Below, piece after piece: positions 15,009 to 22,391 of a stretch of DNA of 28,314 nucleotides. The notes beneath the pieces were generated by a model. That model was given only the letters and a program-made list of their open reading frames with translations, made no database searches and was not told the origin of the DNA. Every line of letters begins with the position of its first letter. Position 1 is the stretch's first letter. The stretch is from a virus. A program made the translations under genes and the position numbers. The stretch is taken from IMG/VR virus record IMGVR_UViG_3300040811_000564, positions 1 through 28,314 of that record; one strand, 5' to 3'.

Positions 15009-15549
15009 TAATTATCTTGATAAAGATACTTTTAAAAAAATAACTGATTTAATACTTTCAGATAATTTTCCTTGGTTTTATAACGAAAACATAACCCAAG
15101 ATAAATTGAATGAGCATGTATTTAGTTATGGGTTTACTCATATATTTCATGATGGGGAAATGCGGAATACCTACTATGCTGAGTTAATGACTCCAGTTAT
15201 TAATAAGATAAAACAAACCGCAAGAGGCTCAGATATTCTAAGATCAAGATTAGATATGACTATGAGTGTGTCTGGCAAATATTTACATAACCCACATATA
15301 GATTACCCCTATGATAATATAACTACAATATTTTATTTAAATGACTCAGATGGGGATACTGTTTTATTTGATGAATATGGTAAAGATGTTAATACTATAT
15401 ACAGTCAAAGTACTTTAAAAGAGGTACATAGAGTTACCCCCAAAGCTAATAGATTGTTAATATATGAGGGTAATCGATTGCATACAGGAAATTCCCCTAC
15501 AAAGAATAAGAGACGTGTACTATTAAATTCGAATTTCACTTATTTATAA
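14995..15549 (+). CDS. 2OG-Fe(II) oxygenase-like protein (cluster gene 8)
   Basis: This 184-residue protein overlaps the halogenase stop by 14 nt. It has MKVIDNYLDKDTFKKITDLI and FPWFYNENI, closely echoing the gene at 11914. YLHNPHIDYPYDNITTIFYL carries H101-x-D103, followed by GDTVLFDEY. LLIYEGNRLHTGNS carries H163, and KRRVLLNSNF carries R173/R174 about ten residues on. All expected ligands are present. It ends the modification run; about 30 nt further on is a fresh promoter candidate. The substrate is unknown. Confidence 0.8.
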   Translation: MKVIDNYLDKDTFKKITDLILSDNFPWFYNENITQDKLNEHVFSYGFTHIFHDGEMRNTYYAELMTPVINKIKQTARGSDILRSRLDMTMSVSGKYLHNPHIDYPYDNITTIFYLNDSDGDTVLFDEYGKDVNTIYSQSTLKEVHRVTPKANRLLIYEGNRLHTGNSPTKNKRRVLLNSNFTYL

Positions 15550-15571
15550 GTATATTTAAATAGTGTATAAT
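15543..15571 (+). promoter_or_regulatory. Candidate promoter giving a leaderless mRNA at 15578
   Basis: TATAAT (15566-15571) is a perfect -10 and begins exactly 12 nt before ATG 15578, as at 9549. A weak -35, TTTATA (15543-15548), lies 17 nt upstream. AGTG directly precedes the -10, giving TTTAAATAGTGTATAAT, close to the sites before 9549 and 20112. No Shine-Dalgarno is present. Confidence 0.55.
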
Positions 15572-15577
15572 ACTGTT

Positions 15578-17500
15578 ATGTCACTAAGAAAAGTGCAATT
15601 TGCACCAGGATTTAATAAACAAGCTACAGATTCACAGGCCGAAGGTCAGTGGGTAGATGGCGATAATGTTCGTTTTCGATATGGTTCACCTGAAAAAATA
15701 GGTGGATGGGAACAGGTACTTGATAGTACCCTTGTCGGTGCAACAAGAGCAATACATACCTGGTCAGATTTAGGTGGTAGAAAATACGCCGCTCTTGGTA
15801 CAAATAAAATTTTATATATTTATAATGGAGATGACTTTTATGATGTTACTCCAATCGATACTAATATAGCCGTGAGCGGAGGTGACATTACCACGGTTAA
15901 CGGATCACGGACAGTAACTATTACAACTCCATCAGCTCATAATTTAGAGATAGGAGACATTACTACTTTTGAAAATGCAGGTTCATTTACTGGTGGTCAA
16001 ACAGATTATGTGGCAGCAGACTTTGATGATGTTTTATATGAAGTACAGTCTATACCAACAATTACTACTTTTACAATTCAAATGGCTACTGCAGAAACTG
16101 GAACAGGAGCAACGAACGATGGTACTTTAGATACACAACCTTATTACAAAATAGGTCCAATACTACAAGCATTTGGTTATGGTTGGGGTACTGGAACATG
16201 GTCGGCTTCTACTTGGGGAACACCAAGACCTTCTTCGAATGCAGTTTTAGATCCTGCATCATGGTCATTAGATAATTATGGAGAGCTATTAATAGCAACT
16301 ATTAAAAATGGTGCTACATTTCAATGGGATCCCAATGGCGGTGCTGGTATAAATGCTAGAGCAACTTTAGTAACTAATGCTCCAACAAAAGCAGTGATGA
16401 CACTAGTGTCTGATAGAGATAGACATTTAATATTTTTAGGTACAGAAACAACAATTGGTTCTCCAGGAACACAGGATAAAATGTTTATTAGGTTTTCTGA
16501 TCAAGAAAACATTAATGATTACACACCAACGTCTACTAACACAGCAGGTACATTTAGAATAGATTCTGGAACTAAAATCATCGGTGCTGCAAAAGGTAAA
16601 GATTATATTTTAATTTTAACAGATACTTCAGCATATTTAATGCAATTCATAGGAGCACCTTATACGTTTAGTATTAGACAAGTTGGTTCTAATTGTGGTT
16701 GTGTTGGACAACATTCTATTGTGTATGCTAACGGTGCAGTATTCTGGATGGGAGACTCAGGGGGTTTCTTTGTATTTGATGGTACAGTTAAATCAATGGG
16801 TTCTTTAGTAGAAGATTTTGTATTTACTACAACAGCAGATAATCTAGGTTTTAACTTTGCTTCAGGTTCTGAATTAACTTATGGAACACACAATAGTCTA
16901 TATCAAGAAATTACTTGGTTTTATCCAACAGCTAGTTCTAATTATGTTAATAGATGTGTTACGTATAACTATGGAGAAAGAGTATGGACTACAGGAACTT
17001 TAGCAAGAACAGCTTATTCAGATGCTCATGTATTTGATAGTCCAATGGCAACTAAATTTGATTTAACGGTTGCTCCAACAACACCAGTAGTACAAGGAGT
17101 ATCAAATGGTGCTTCTTATGTGTTTGATCAAGAAGTTGGTGTTAATGAAGTATTAGACAATGGTAACGTTGTAAATGCTATACCTGCATATATTGAATCA
17201 GGAGATTTTGATTTAGATGAAGGTGGAGATGGCGAATATTTTATGAAGATAAGAAGATTTATTCCTGACTTTAAAGACCTACAAGGTAATGCTAAGGTTA
17301 CAATATTACTAAGAAGATACCCTGCCGATACTCAAACAAGTTCTACGTTAGGACCCTTTACAGTTAACTCTTCTACTGATAAAGTAGACACAAGAGCTAG
17401 ATCAAGACTAGCTTCTGTAAAAATTGAAAATGATGCTATTAATGAAAGATGGCGTTATGGAGTATTTAGAGTAGATATACAACCAGATGGAAGAAGATAA
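15578..17500 (+). CDS. Large virion protein, P22 gp10-like (tail stabilisation) candidate
   Basis: ATG 15578 gives 640 residues. A GTG at 15563 would add five but would place the -10 box inside the gene. The N-terminus MSLRKVQFAPGFNKQATDSQ, then GDNVRFRYGSPEKIGGWEQV, is a signature I recognise from marine phage structural proteins. A WG motif (GWGTGTWSASTWG, about residues 205-220) recalls the repeats at 5193. The middle (LIFLGTETT, LILTDTSAYLMQFIGAPYTF, GCVGQHSIVYANGAVFWMGD) repeats short beta strands like a propeller, and the end is Arg-rich (RARSRLASVKIENDAINERW). This suggests a tail hub or closure protein of the gp10 type. The match is from memory and architecture, so the exact role is uncertain. 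Confidence 0.64.
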   Translation: MSLRKVQFAPGFNKQATDSQAEGQWVDGDNVRFRYGSPEKIGGWEQVLDSTLVGATRAIHTWSDLGGRKYAALGTNKILYIYNGDDFYDVTPIDTNIAVSGGDITTVNGSRTVTITTPSAHNLEIGDITTFENAGSFTGGQTDYVAADFDDVLYEVQSIPTITTFTIQMATAETGTGATNDGTLDTQPYYKIGPILQAFGYGWGTGTWSASTWGTPRPSSNAVLDPASWSLDNYGELLIATIKNGATFQWDPNGGAGINARATLVTNAPTKAVMTLVSDRDRHLIFLGTETTIGSPGTQDKMFIRFSDQENINDYTPTSTNTAGTFRIDSGTKIIGAAKGKDYILILTDTSAYLMQFIGAPYTFSIRQVGSNCGCVGQHSIVYANGAVFWMGDSGGFFVFDGTVKSMGSLVEDFVFTTTADNLGFNFASGSELTYGTHNSLYQEITWFYPTASSNYVNRCVTYNYGERVWTTGTLARTAYSDAHVFDSPMATKFDLTVAPTTPVVQGVSNGASYVFDQEVGVNEVLDNGNVVNAIPAYIESGDFDLDEGGDGEYFMKIRRFIPDFKDLQGNAKVTILLRRYPADTQTSSTLGPFTVNSSTDKVDTRARSRLASVKIENDAINERWRYGVFRVDIQPDGRR

Positions 17501-17664
17501 TGGCTAAAGTACAAGTGTTTTTACCTGAACCGCCGCAGGAATATACTCCTGATGCATTTAGACAAATTCAATTAGCTTTAGAAAGTTTACAGAATCAATT
17601 AAACACTAACTATCAAAAAGAAACAAAAGAAGAGGATCAGGCATTTGCTTGGTTTAATAGTTAA
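17500..17664 (+). CDS. Small structural-module protein (54 aa)
   Basis: This 54-residue gene lies between two larger genes. TAATG overlaps join both ends: the ATG at 17500 shares its A with the previous TAA, and its own TAA (17662-17664) shares its A with the next ATG. The product is MAKVQVFLPEPPQEYTPDAF, then IQLALESLQNQLNTNYQKET, and an AFAWFNS end. A Pro-rich start followed by a helix is a pattern I recall in small marine phage proteins at this position. Function unknown. Confidence 0.68.
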   Translation: MAKVQVFLPEPPQEYTPDAFRQIQLALESLQNQLNTNYQKETKEEDQAFAWFNS

Positions 17665-18005
17665 TGGCATTACAATATAAAAATCAAGGTTTTATTTTAA
17701 ACACTACAGACTTAACAACAGTGCTTACTATTGCAGCTGATTCAAGAGCACTTGTTAAAAGTATTTCAGTAACTAATGAACACAACAGTAATAATTTAGT
17801 TGAGATGTATTTAACAGATAGTTCTGCTGGAATTGATTATGAGTTTTTTCATGAGTTAATGACAGCAGATGAAACAGCTCAAGCGGCAGGACAAGTTTTA
17901 GTTTTAGAAGAAAGTGATGGAATTAAAATGCAAGCAGCTACAGCAAATGTAGTAAAAGGTGTCATATCTTATGCGTTAATAAATAGATCAGAGGAAAATG
18001 GCTAA
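17664..18005 (+). CDS. Small beta-rich virion protein
   Basis: This 113-residue protein has QYKNQGFILNTTDLTTVLTI, then RALVKSISVTNEHNSNNLVE and LTDSSAGIDYEFFHEL, then LVLEESDGIKMQAATANVVK and a final strand VISYALINRSEENG. It resembles the small beta-sandwich at 7843 and a family common in marine phages. The last eight nt overlap the next small gene. A decorating or tail-associated role is likely but not shown. Confidence 0.62.
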   Translation: MALQYKNQGFILNTTDLTTVLTIAADSRALVKSISVTNEHNSNNLVEMYLTDSSAGIDYEFFHELMTADETAQAAGQVLVLEESDGIKMQAATANVVKGVISYALINRSEENG

Positions 18006-18129
18006 ACAAAAATTTACACATTTCGTACCTAGAGCAAAGCCTAAGAAGCGTCCTAGACGTCACACTAAGAGGTTGAATAAAAGTAAAAAACGTAGTATAA
18101 AGAAGTATAACCGACAAGGGAGACCATGA
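17998..18129 (+). CDS. Small Arg/Lys-rich protein (43 aa)
   Basis: The ATG at 17998 sits five nt after GAGG (17991-17994) and overlaps the previous gene. Reading runs 43 codons to TGA, which overlaps the next ATG (ATGA). The sequence MAKQKFTHFVPRAKPKKRPR, then a mixture of Lys, Arg and His such as RHTKRLNKSKK, and finally NRQGRP, is extremely basic. I recognise 'KPKKRPxRHTKR' proteins in marine phage genomes. DNA condensation or packaging is plausible; that is inference. Confidence 0.68.
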   Translation: MAKQKFTHFVPRAKPKKRPRRHTKRLNKSKKRSIKKYNRQGRP

Positions 18130-18359
18130 GTATAAAAGATAGACCAAAGACAGTTGTTATTAATGGTGAAGAAGTACCTGTATTACCAGCAGAGGTAACT
18201 GAAACTATTAAAAATAAAAGAACAGGTAAAGTCTATGCTAGTAAGGAAGAATTCGATAAAGATGTAGCTGATGCTACAACCGATACAACTACTGATGACC
18301 TACAACAAGATGTAGGTATTAGGGTTGCATCTTTGACAGTTTTTGGTAAAACTAAGTAA
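18126..18359 (+). CDS. Conserved hypothetical protein (77 aa)
   Basis: This small acidic protein reads MSIKDRPKTVVINGEEVPVL, then ETIKNKRTGKVYASKEEFDK, then a Thr/Asp-rich loop (DATTDTTTDD) and VGIRVASLTVFGKTK. I recall proteins of this type ('VINGEEVPVLP...NKRTGKVY') beside structural genes in marine phages, but no function. The strand-turn-helix pattern suggests a small alpha/beta fold. The start overlaps the upstream TGA. Confidence 0.6.
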   Translation: MSIKDRPKTVVINGEEVPVLPAEVTETIKNKRTGKVYASKEEFDKDVADATTDTTTDDLQQDVGIRVASLTVFGKTK

Positions 18360-18361
18360 TA

Positions 18362-19285
18362 ATGCAATTACCGAAAGGTGGAACGGAGATACAAGAAGCG
18401 TATCTTCGCAAACACGTTAAAAAAGAATTATTAGATAAAATAAGTTTAACTACTTCTATTCCAGAAAAACAACCCTTAGTTATAGATAGGTCTAATGTAT
18501 TATGGGTTCATAATAGTTATGACCAAGCTAATTTAGTACCTTGGTTTAAAAATAAACTTAATCATGGGAAATATGATTGGTATGTATTTAATAGTCATTG
18601 GACATATGAAAAATATAGATACTTCTTTGATATTCCGACAGAACAATCTTTAGTTATTACAAATGGTTTTGATGACGACCTAGTTCTTAAAAAGAACTTT
18701 GAACCTCATCCAAAGATTAAAATGGTATACACCTCAACTCCTTGGAGAGGATTAGATGTTTTATTAGCAGCAATGGAAGCTGTACAAAAAAATCAACATG
18801 TTGAATTAGATGTTTACTCAAGTACACAAATATATGGCGATCATTTTAAACAACACAATGATGATGCATTTAAACATTTATATGAAAAAGCAGAGAAATT
18901 AACTAATGTAAATTACAAAGGATATATAGATCATTCTGAGTTAATGAAAAAATTACATACTTATGATGTTTATGTACATCCTTCTACATTTGAAGAAACT
19001 TTTTGCTTGGCAGCTATGGAATCTTTAGCAGCGGGTTTAATTGTAGTGACTACAGATTTAGGTGCTTTACCTGAAGTTTGTGCAGGGTTTCCAATTTATG
19101 TTCCCTACATGAAAGATAAAAAACAACTAGCTCAAAAATTTGCATATACAATAAATCAATTGCCTATGTTTGTTAATGCAGCTAACCCCGATGCATTGAA
19201 GTTTCAACAAGACTACTATAGAAACTTTTATCATTGGGATATTATAAAAGGATATTGGGAGAATTTTTTAAATGGCATTAAATAA
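18362..19285 (+). CDS. GT-B glycosyltransferase (GT4-like)
   Basis: This 307-residue protein has a C-terminal GT-B nucleotide-sugar-binding half: YTSTPWRGLDVLLAAMEAVQ near 123-142, YDVYVHPSTFEETFCLAAME near 201-220, then LAAGLIVVTTDLGALPE. E212 and E220 form the E-x7-E motif. It is short for a two-domain GT4 enzyme, and the N-terminal half (VLWVHNSYDQANLVPWF, YVFNSHWTYEKY) is abridged. The donor sugar and acceptor are unknown. It starts at ATG 18362, two nt after the previous stop, and is followed by an overlapping GT-A gene. In a phage this may glycosylate virion or host-surface structures. Confidence 0.82.
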   Translation: MQLPKGGTEIQEAYLRKHVKKELLDKISLTTSIPEKQPLVIDRSNVLWVHNSYDQANLVPWFKNKLNHGKYDWYVFNSHWTYEKYRYFFDIPTEQSLVITNGFDDDLVLKKNFEPHPKIKMVYTSTPWRGLDVLLAAMEAVQKNQHVELDVYSSTQIYGDHFKQHNDDAFKHLYEKAEKLTNVNYKGYIDHSELMKKLHTYDVYVHPSTFEETFCLAAMESLAAGLIVVTTDLGALPEVCAGFPIYVPYMKDKKQLAQKFAYTINQLPMFVNAANPDALKFQQDYYRNFYHWDIIKGYWENFLNGIK

Positions 19286-20063
19286 TATAAGAATATTTGT
19301 AGCAACACCTGTGCATTCAGACGTATCAATACACTATTTCAAAGCTTGTCTAGAATTTCAAAAAGAATGTTTTATTAGAAAGATACCTGTTCAATTTCAA
19401 GTAATGAAATCATCCTTAGTTACACAAGGTAGGAATTTATGTGTATCAGGTTTTTTAGATTCTGACTTTACACACATGTTATTTATAGATTCAGATATGA
19501 CTTTTAATTTTAAGATGATAGAAAGAATGCTTAACTATGATAAAGAAGTTACATTAATTCCGTATCCTGTAAAAACATTTGATAACGATAAAATAGTAAA
19601 TGCAATAAAAGCAGGGGTAGATATAAAACCACAAATGCTAGGTAATCAATATACTTTATCTGTAGAAGATCCTAAAAATGTAAAAGTAGAAGGTGGTTTT
19701 GTAGAGCTTAGTAGAGGTCCTACGGGTTGCATGTTAATTAGAAGAGATGTGTTTGATAAATTAAAAAAAGAATACCCAGAGTTTGAGATCAAACAGAAAA
19801 CATTAATTGATGGTAAACTAGTTGATAGAACTAACTTATATAATTACTTTGATACTTATTGGAATAAAAACGACAAAACCTATACAGGGGAAGATTTTTT
19901 CTTTTGTAAATTATGTAAGCATGCAGGTATTAAAATGTACGGTTTAATTGATGAATACATTGAACACTATGGCGAGTTTGCGTATACAGGAAGATTAATT
20001 GACGAATTTACGATAAATAAAGCTTTAGGAAAAGTATCACCCAAAGTATTGAATTCTGACTAA
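19272..20063 (+). CDS. GT-A-type glycosyltransferase
   Basis: This 263-residue protein opens with RIFVATPVHSDVSIHYFKAC, a GT-A first strand. It then has SLVTQGRNLCVSGFLDSDFT and HMLFIDSDMTFNF, where D73-S74-D75 is the DxD metal/nucleotide-sugar motif. GPTGCMLIRRDVFDKL, TYTGEDFFFCKLCKHAG and YIEHYG follow, the expected acceptor-side acidic GED and a late His. It overlaps the GT-B gene by 14 nt and was probably co-expressed with it. The acceptor is unknown. About 48 nt separate it from the internal-virion block. Confidence 0.84.
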   Translation: MALNNIRIFVATPVHSDVSIHYFKACLEFQKECFIRKIPVQFQVMKSSLVTQGRNLCVSGFLDSDFTHMLFIDSDMTFNFKMIERMLNYDKEVTLIPYPVKTFDNDKIVNAIKAGVDIKPQMLGNQYTLSVEDPKNVKVEGGFVELSRGPTGCMLIRRDVFDKLKKEYPEFEIKQKTLIDGKLVDRTNLYNYFDTYWNKNDKTYTGEDFFFCKLCKHAGIKMYGLIDEYIEHYGEFAYTGRLIDEFTINKALGKVSPKVLNSD

Positions 20064-20076
20064 AAAGCCTTTAAAA

Positions 20077-20100
20077 TAGGTGTATTATATATAATAGGAG
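20077..20100 (+). promoter_or_regulatory. Candidate promoter before the internal-virion block
   Basis: CTTTAAAATAGGTGTATTAT (20069-20088) repeats the TTAA-TAG-TGTAT core of the other two sites. TATTAT (20083-20088) or TATAAT (20090-20095) could be the -10. Unlike those sites, AGGAG (20096-20100) follows 11 nt before ATG 20112, so this transcript would carry a ribosome-binding site. Confidence 0.4.
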
Positions 20101-20111
20101 TTATTTAACAT

Positions 20112-21113
20112 ATGCCGTTACCCGCGTTTTTAGTACCCGCATTAACATCTTTTGCTTTAGCAAAACTAACAGGAGCTAGTACAAAAAGTGCACTTAAAGG
20201 TGCACTCATTGGAGGACTGACAGGAGGAATTGCAGATAAGTTAACTACCCCTGCAACAGCGGCAAATGCTGCTAATCAAGTACGAACAGCAACACAAGCT
20301 GCAAACATTGCAAGTATGGGTGCTGATCCAGGAACTGCAGCGGGAATAGTTGGAACAAACGCGATCCCACAAGGTGGAATTGTTACAGCAGGAATAGAGT
20401 CAGCTAAACAAGGTTTAAAAAAACCTTTGTTTGATATGTTTGGTAAAACAGTTACAGGTGGAGATGCTTTAAAGTATGGATTACCTGCAGCGGCAATTTA
20501 TAAATCATATGCAGATGCAGCTAAAGCTCCAAAAGAAACAATGTTCTATGGTGCTAACCTAGCTTATGCTAATCCAGATATTTATTCTCAAGTAGGTCCA
20601 ACATCATTTAAAGTAGGTCAGTATGATGATGCAGGTCAAATGACAACAACTGGTATTGAAGGTGCTGAAGATTATGTACCACCAGAAGAAGTATATGCAA
20701 GAGGAGATCAAGCTCCTATGCCGTATGCAGTTGGTAAACAATTAATTAGTGCTAGCACAGGTGGATTAGCTACATTAAAAGGAATTCAAAAATACAATGC
20801 TGGTGGACAAGTTCTACCAAGTAAAATGAATTACGATGAAAATGACGCTAACAATTATGTTAGAGCAAATGGTCATGTAGTAGATATGTCAGACTTAGCT
20901 GACAAAGATGAAGATACAGTTTTAGCTCAACTTGCAGATGGGGAATTTGTAACTAGAGCAGATGGCGTGTTAGGAGCAGGAATATTAGCAGGTGCAAATC
21001 CAGGTAACATGGAGGAGATGAGAAAAAAAGGTGCTAAATATTTTTACGAACAACAAGCTAAGTATAAAAGAATTTTTGATCTTTTGCGAAAGAAAAAACA
21101 AGAGGCTAATTAA
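20112..21113 (+). CDS. Internal virion/ejection protein with N-terminal hydrophobic segment
   Basis: This 333-residue protein has an N-terminal hydrophobic Ala/Gly-rich part (LPAFLVPALTSFALAKLTGA and ALKGALIGGLTGGIADKLTT), a glycine-zipper pattern seen in membrane-inserting ejection proteins. The C-terminal part has VDMSDLADKDEDTVLAQLAD, then GEFVTRADGVLGAGILAGAN and KGAKYFYEQQAKYKRIFDL, which I recognise from phage tail or internal-virion proteins of marine phages. Role in DNA ejection or as a tape-like element is inferred. It follows AGGAG (20096-20100) by 11 nt, and its stop overlaps the next ATG (TAATG). Confidence 0.65.
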   Translation: MPLPAFLVPALTSFALAKLTGASTKSALKGALIGGLTGGIADKLTTPATAANAANQVRTATQAANIASMGADPGTAAGIVGTNAIPQGGIVTAGIESAKQGLKKPLFDMFGKTVTGGDALKYGLPAAAIYKSYADAAKAPKETMFYGANLAYANPDIYSQVGPTSFKVGQYDDAGQMTTTGIEGAEDYVPPEEVYARGDQAPMPYAVGKQLISASTGGLATLKGIQKYNAGGQVLPSKMNYDENDANNYVRANGHVVDMSDLADKDEDTVLAQLADGEFVTRADGVLGAGILAGANPGNMEEMRKKGAKYFYEQQAKYKRIFDLLRKKKQEAN

Positions 21114-21535
21114 TGCATTTAATTCAGTTTAAAGCTGAAGAAATTGATAAAGTTTGGGCACTTGTTAAAGATAAAGTTCAAGACGCATTAGATCGAAACC
21201 ACAATTTTCGAGACAACCAACATGTCAAAGAAAGTTGTAAAAAAGGTTTAGAACAACTATGGGTTATCGTAGATGATAAAGACGACATCCATGGTGTTTG
21301 TATAACAGCGGTTATACAACAACCTAACTATAATATAGGAACAGTTAGGTTGGCTACAGGACATGATTTACCTTTATGGGTAAACCAAGTCAAACACTTT
21401 GAAAAGTGGGCACACGATGAATATGGATGTAAGAAAATTGAAATCTATGGAAGACCAGGTTGGAAAAGAGCATTAACACCATTAGGATATGATTTTAGTC
21501 ATGTTCAAATGGATAAATTTTTAGGAGGAAACTAA
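21113..21535 (+). CDS. GNAT-fold, T7 gp13-like internal virion protein
   Basis: This 140-residue protein has a GNAT-like outline: LWVIVDDKDDIHGVCITAVI strands, GTVRLATGHDLPLWVNQVKH, then YGCKKIEIYGRPGWKRALTP and LGYDFSHVQMDKFLGG. Internal virion protein gp13 of T7 has similar length and is reported to have an acetyltransferase-like fold. Its position at the head of the internal-virion genes fits. It could instead be an active acetyltransferase; a Q/RxxGxG/A loop is not clear, which favours a structural role. The start is TAATG-coupled. Confidence 0.6.
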   Translation: MHLIQFKAEEIDKVWALVKDKVQDALDRNHNFRDNQHVKESCKKGLEQLWVIVDDKDDIHGVCITAVIQQPNYNIGTVRLATGHDLPLWVNQVKHFEKWAHDEYGCKKIEIYGRPGWKRALTPLGYDFSHVQMDKFLGGN

Positions 21536-21536
21536 T

Positions 21537-22382
21537 ATGTCATCAGGTGGTGGAAGTGGCGGAGGCGGATCAGCTCCCGCAGTACAAACACAGATAGTTA
21601 GAGAAGCCCCAGGTATCGAAGAACGTAAACTGGGTTTGATGGATATTGGTCTACAATTAGGTCAACAACCTGTTAACATACCTCAAGTTCAAGTAGCAGG
21701 GCCAACGGGCCTTGAACAAGCTGCGTTTCAACAAGCAGGAACTACAGGCGTAGGTGCGGGTGCTCAACAAGCAGGTATAGCTGCATTGCAATCAGCTGCA
21801 GGTGCACCGAACATTTCACAATTTTTTAATCCATATCAAAATTATGTAATAGATGAAATTAATAGACAAGCACAACAAGGTGTTGTTAGAACACAAGGAC
21901 AAGCTGTTGAAGCAGGTGCTTTTGGTGGTGGAAGAGAAGGTGTTCAATTAGCAGAGCAAGAAAGAAATAGATTAGGTTTAGTTGGTCAAGCACAAGCTTC
22001 AGGATTCCAACAAGCTTTAAATGCTGCTCAACAACAGCAACAAACACAATTAGGAGCTGGTCAAGCTTTAGGTGCTGCAGGTCAATCTCAACAAGCTATG
22101 CAACAAGCTGATATCCAAAGTCAGTTAATGGCAGGTGGAGCACAAAGACAGTTACAGCAACAACAATTAGATGCGGCTAGAGCTACTGAACTACAAAGAG
22201 CTTACGAACCTTTCCAAAGAGCTGAGTTTATTAAAAACATTTATGCAGCGGGTCCTACTTCACAGTCAGGTATTACTGCAGCTACAACACCAACAGTAAA
22301 CCCATTAGCTCAAACAGTAGGAACAGGTATTGCTGCTTATCAAGCTTATGCAGCATCACAACCTAAAACAATTGTAAAATAG
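21537..22382 (+). CDS. Gln/Gly-rich internal virion protein (gp14-like position)
   Basis: This 281-residue protein follows AGGAGG (21523-21528). It begins with a Ser/Gly tract (SSGGGSGGGGSAPA), then SQFFNPYQNYVIDEINRQAQ and VEAGAFGGGREGVQLAEQER, a motif I recognise from marine phage internal-virion proteins. Residues about 155-225 are Gln-rich (QQQQQTQLGAGQ, QRQLQQQQLD) and helical. The C-terminus is Ala-rich. T7-type counterparts sit in the ejectosome core, so the same place is inferred. No catalytic motif is visible. Confidence 0.62.
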   Translation: MSSGGGSGGGGSAPAVQTQIVREAPGIEERKLGLMDIGLQLGQQPVNIPQVQVAGPTGLEQAAFQQAGTTGVGAGAQQAGIAALQSAAGAPNISQFFNPYQNYVIDEINRQAQQGVVRTQGQAVEAGAFGGGREGVQLAEQERNRLGLVGQAQASGFQQALNAAQQQQQTQLGAGQALGAAGQSQQAMQQADIQSQLMAGGAQRQLQQQQLDAARATELQRAYEPFQRAEFIKNIYAAGPTSQSGITAATTPTVNPLAQTVGTGIAAYQAYAASQPKTIVK

Positions 22383-22391
22383 GAGACCTGA

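Noticed and set aside
15563-15577. GTG start extending the large virion protein by five residues
   Set aside because: The GTG is part of the TAGTGTATAATA promoter-like motif, and the conserved MSLRKVQFAPGF start fits ATG 15578.
18362-20063. DNA base hypermodification as the role of the glycosyltransferases
   Set aside because: No TET/JBP-type base hydroxylase, hydroxymethylase or base-glucosyltransferase signature was recognised; kept only as an alternative.
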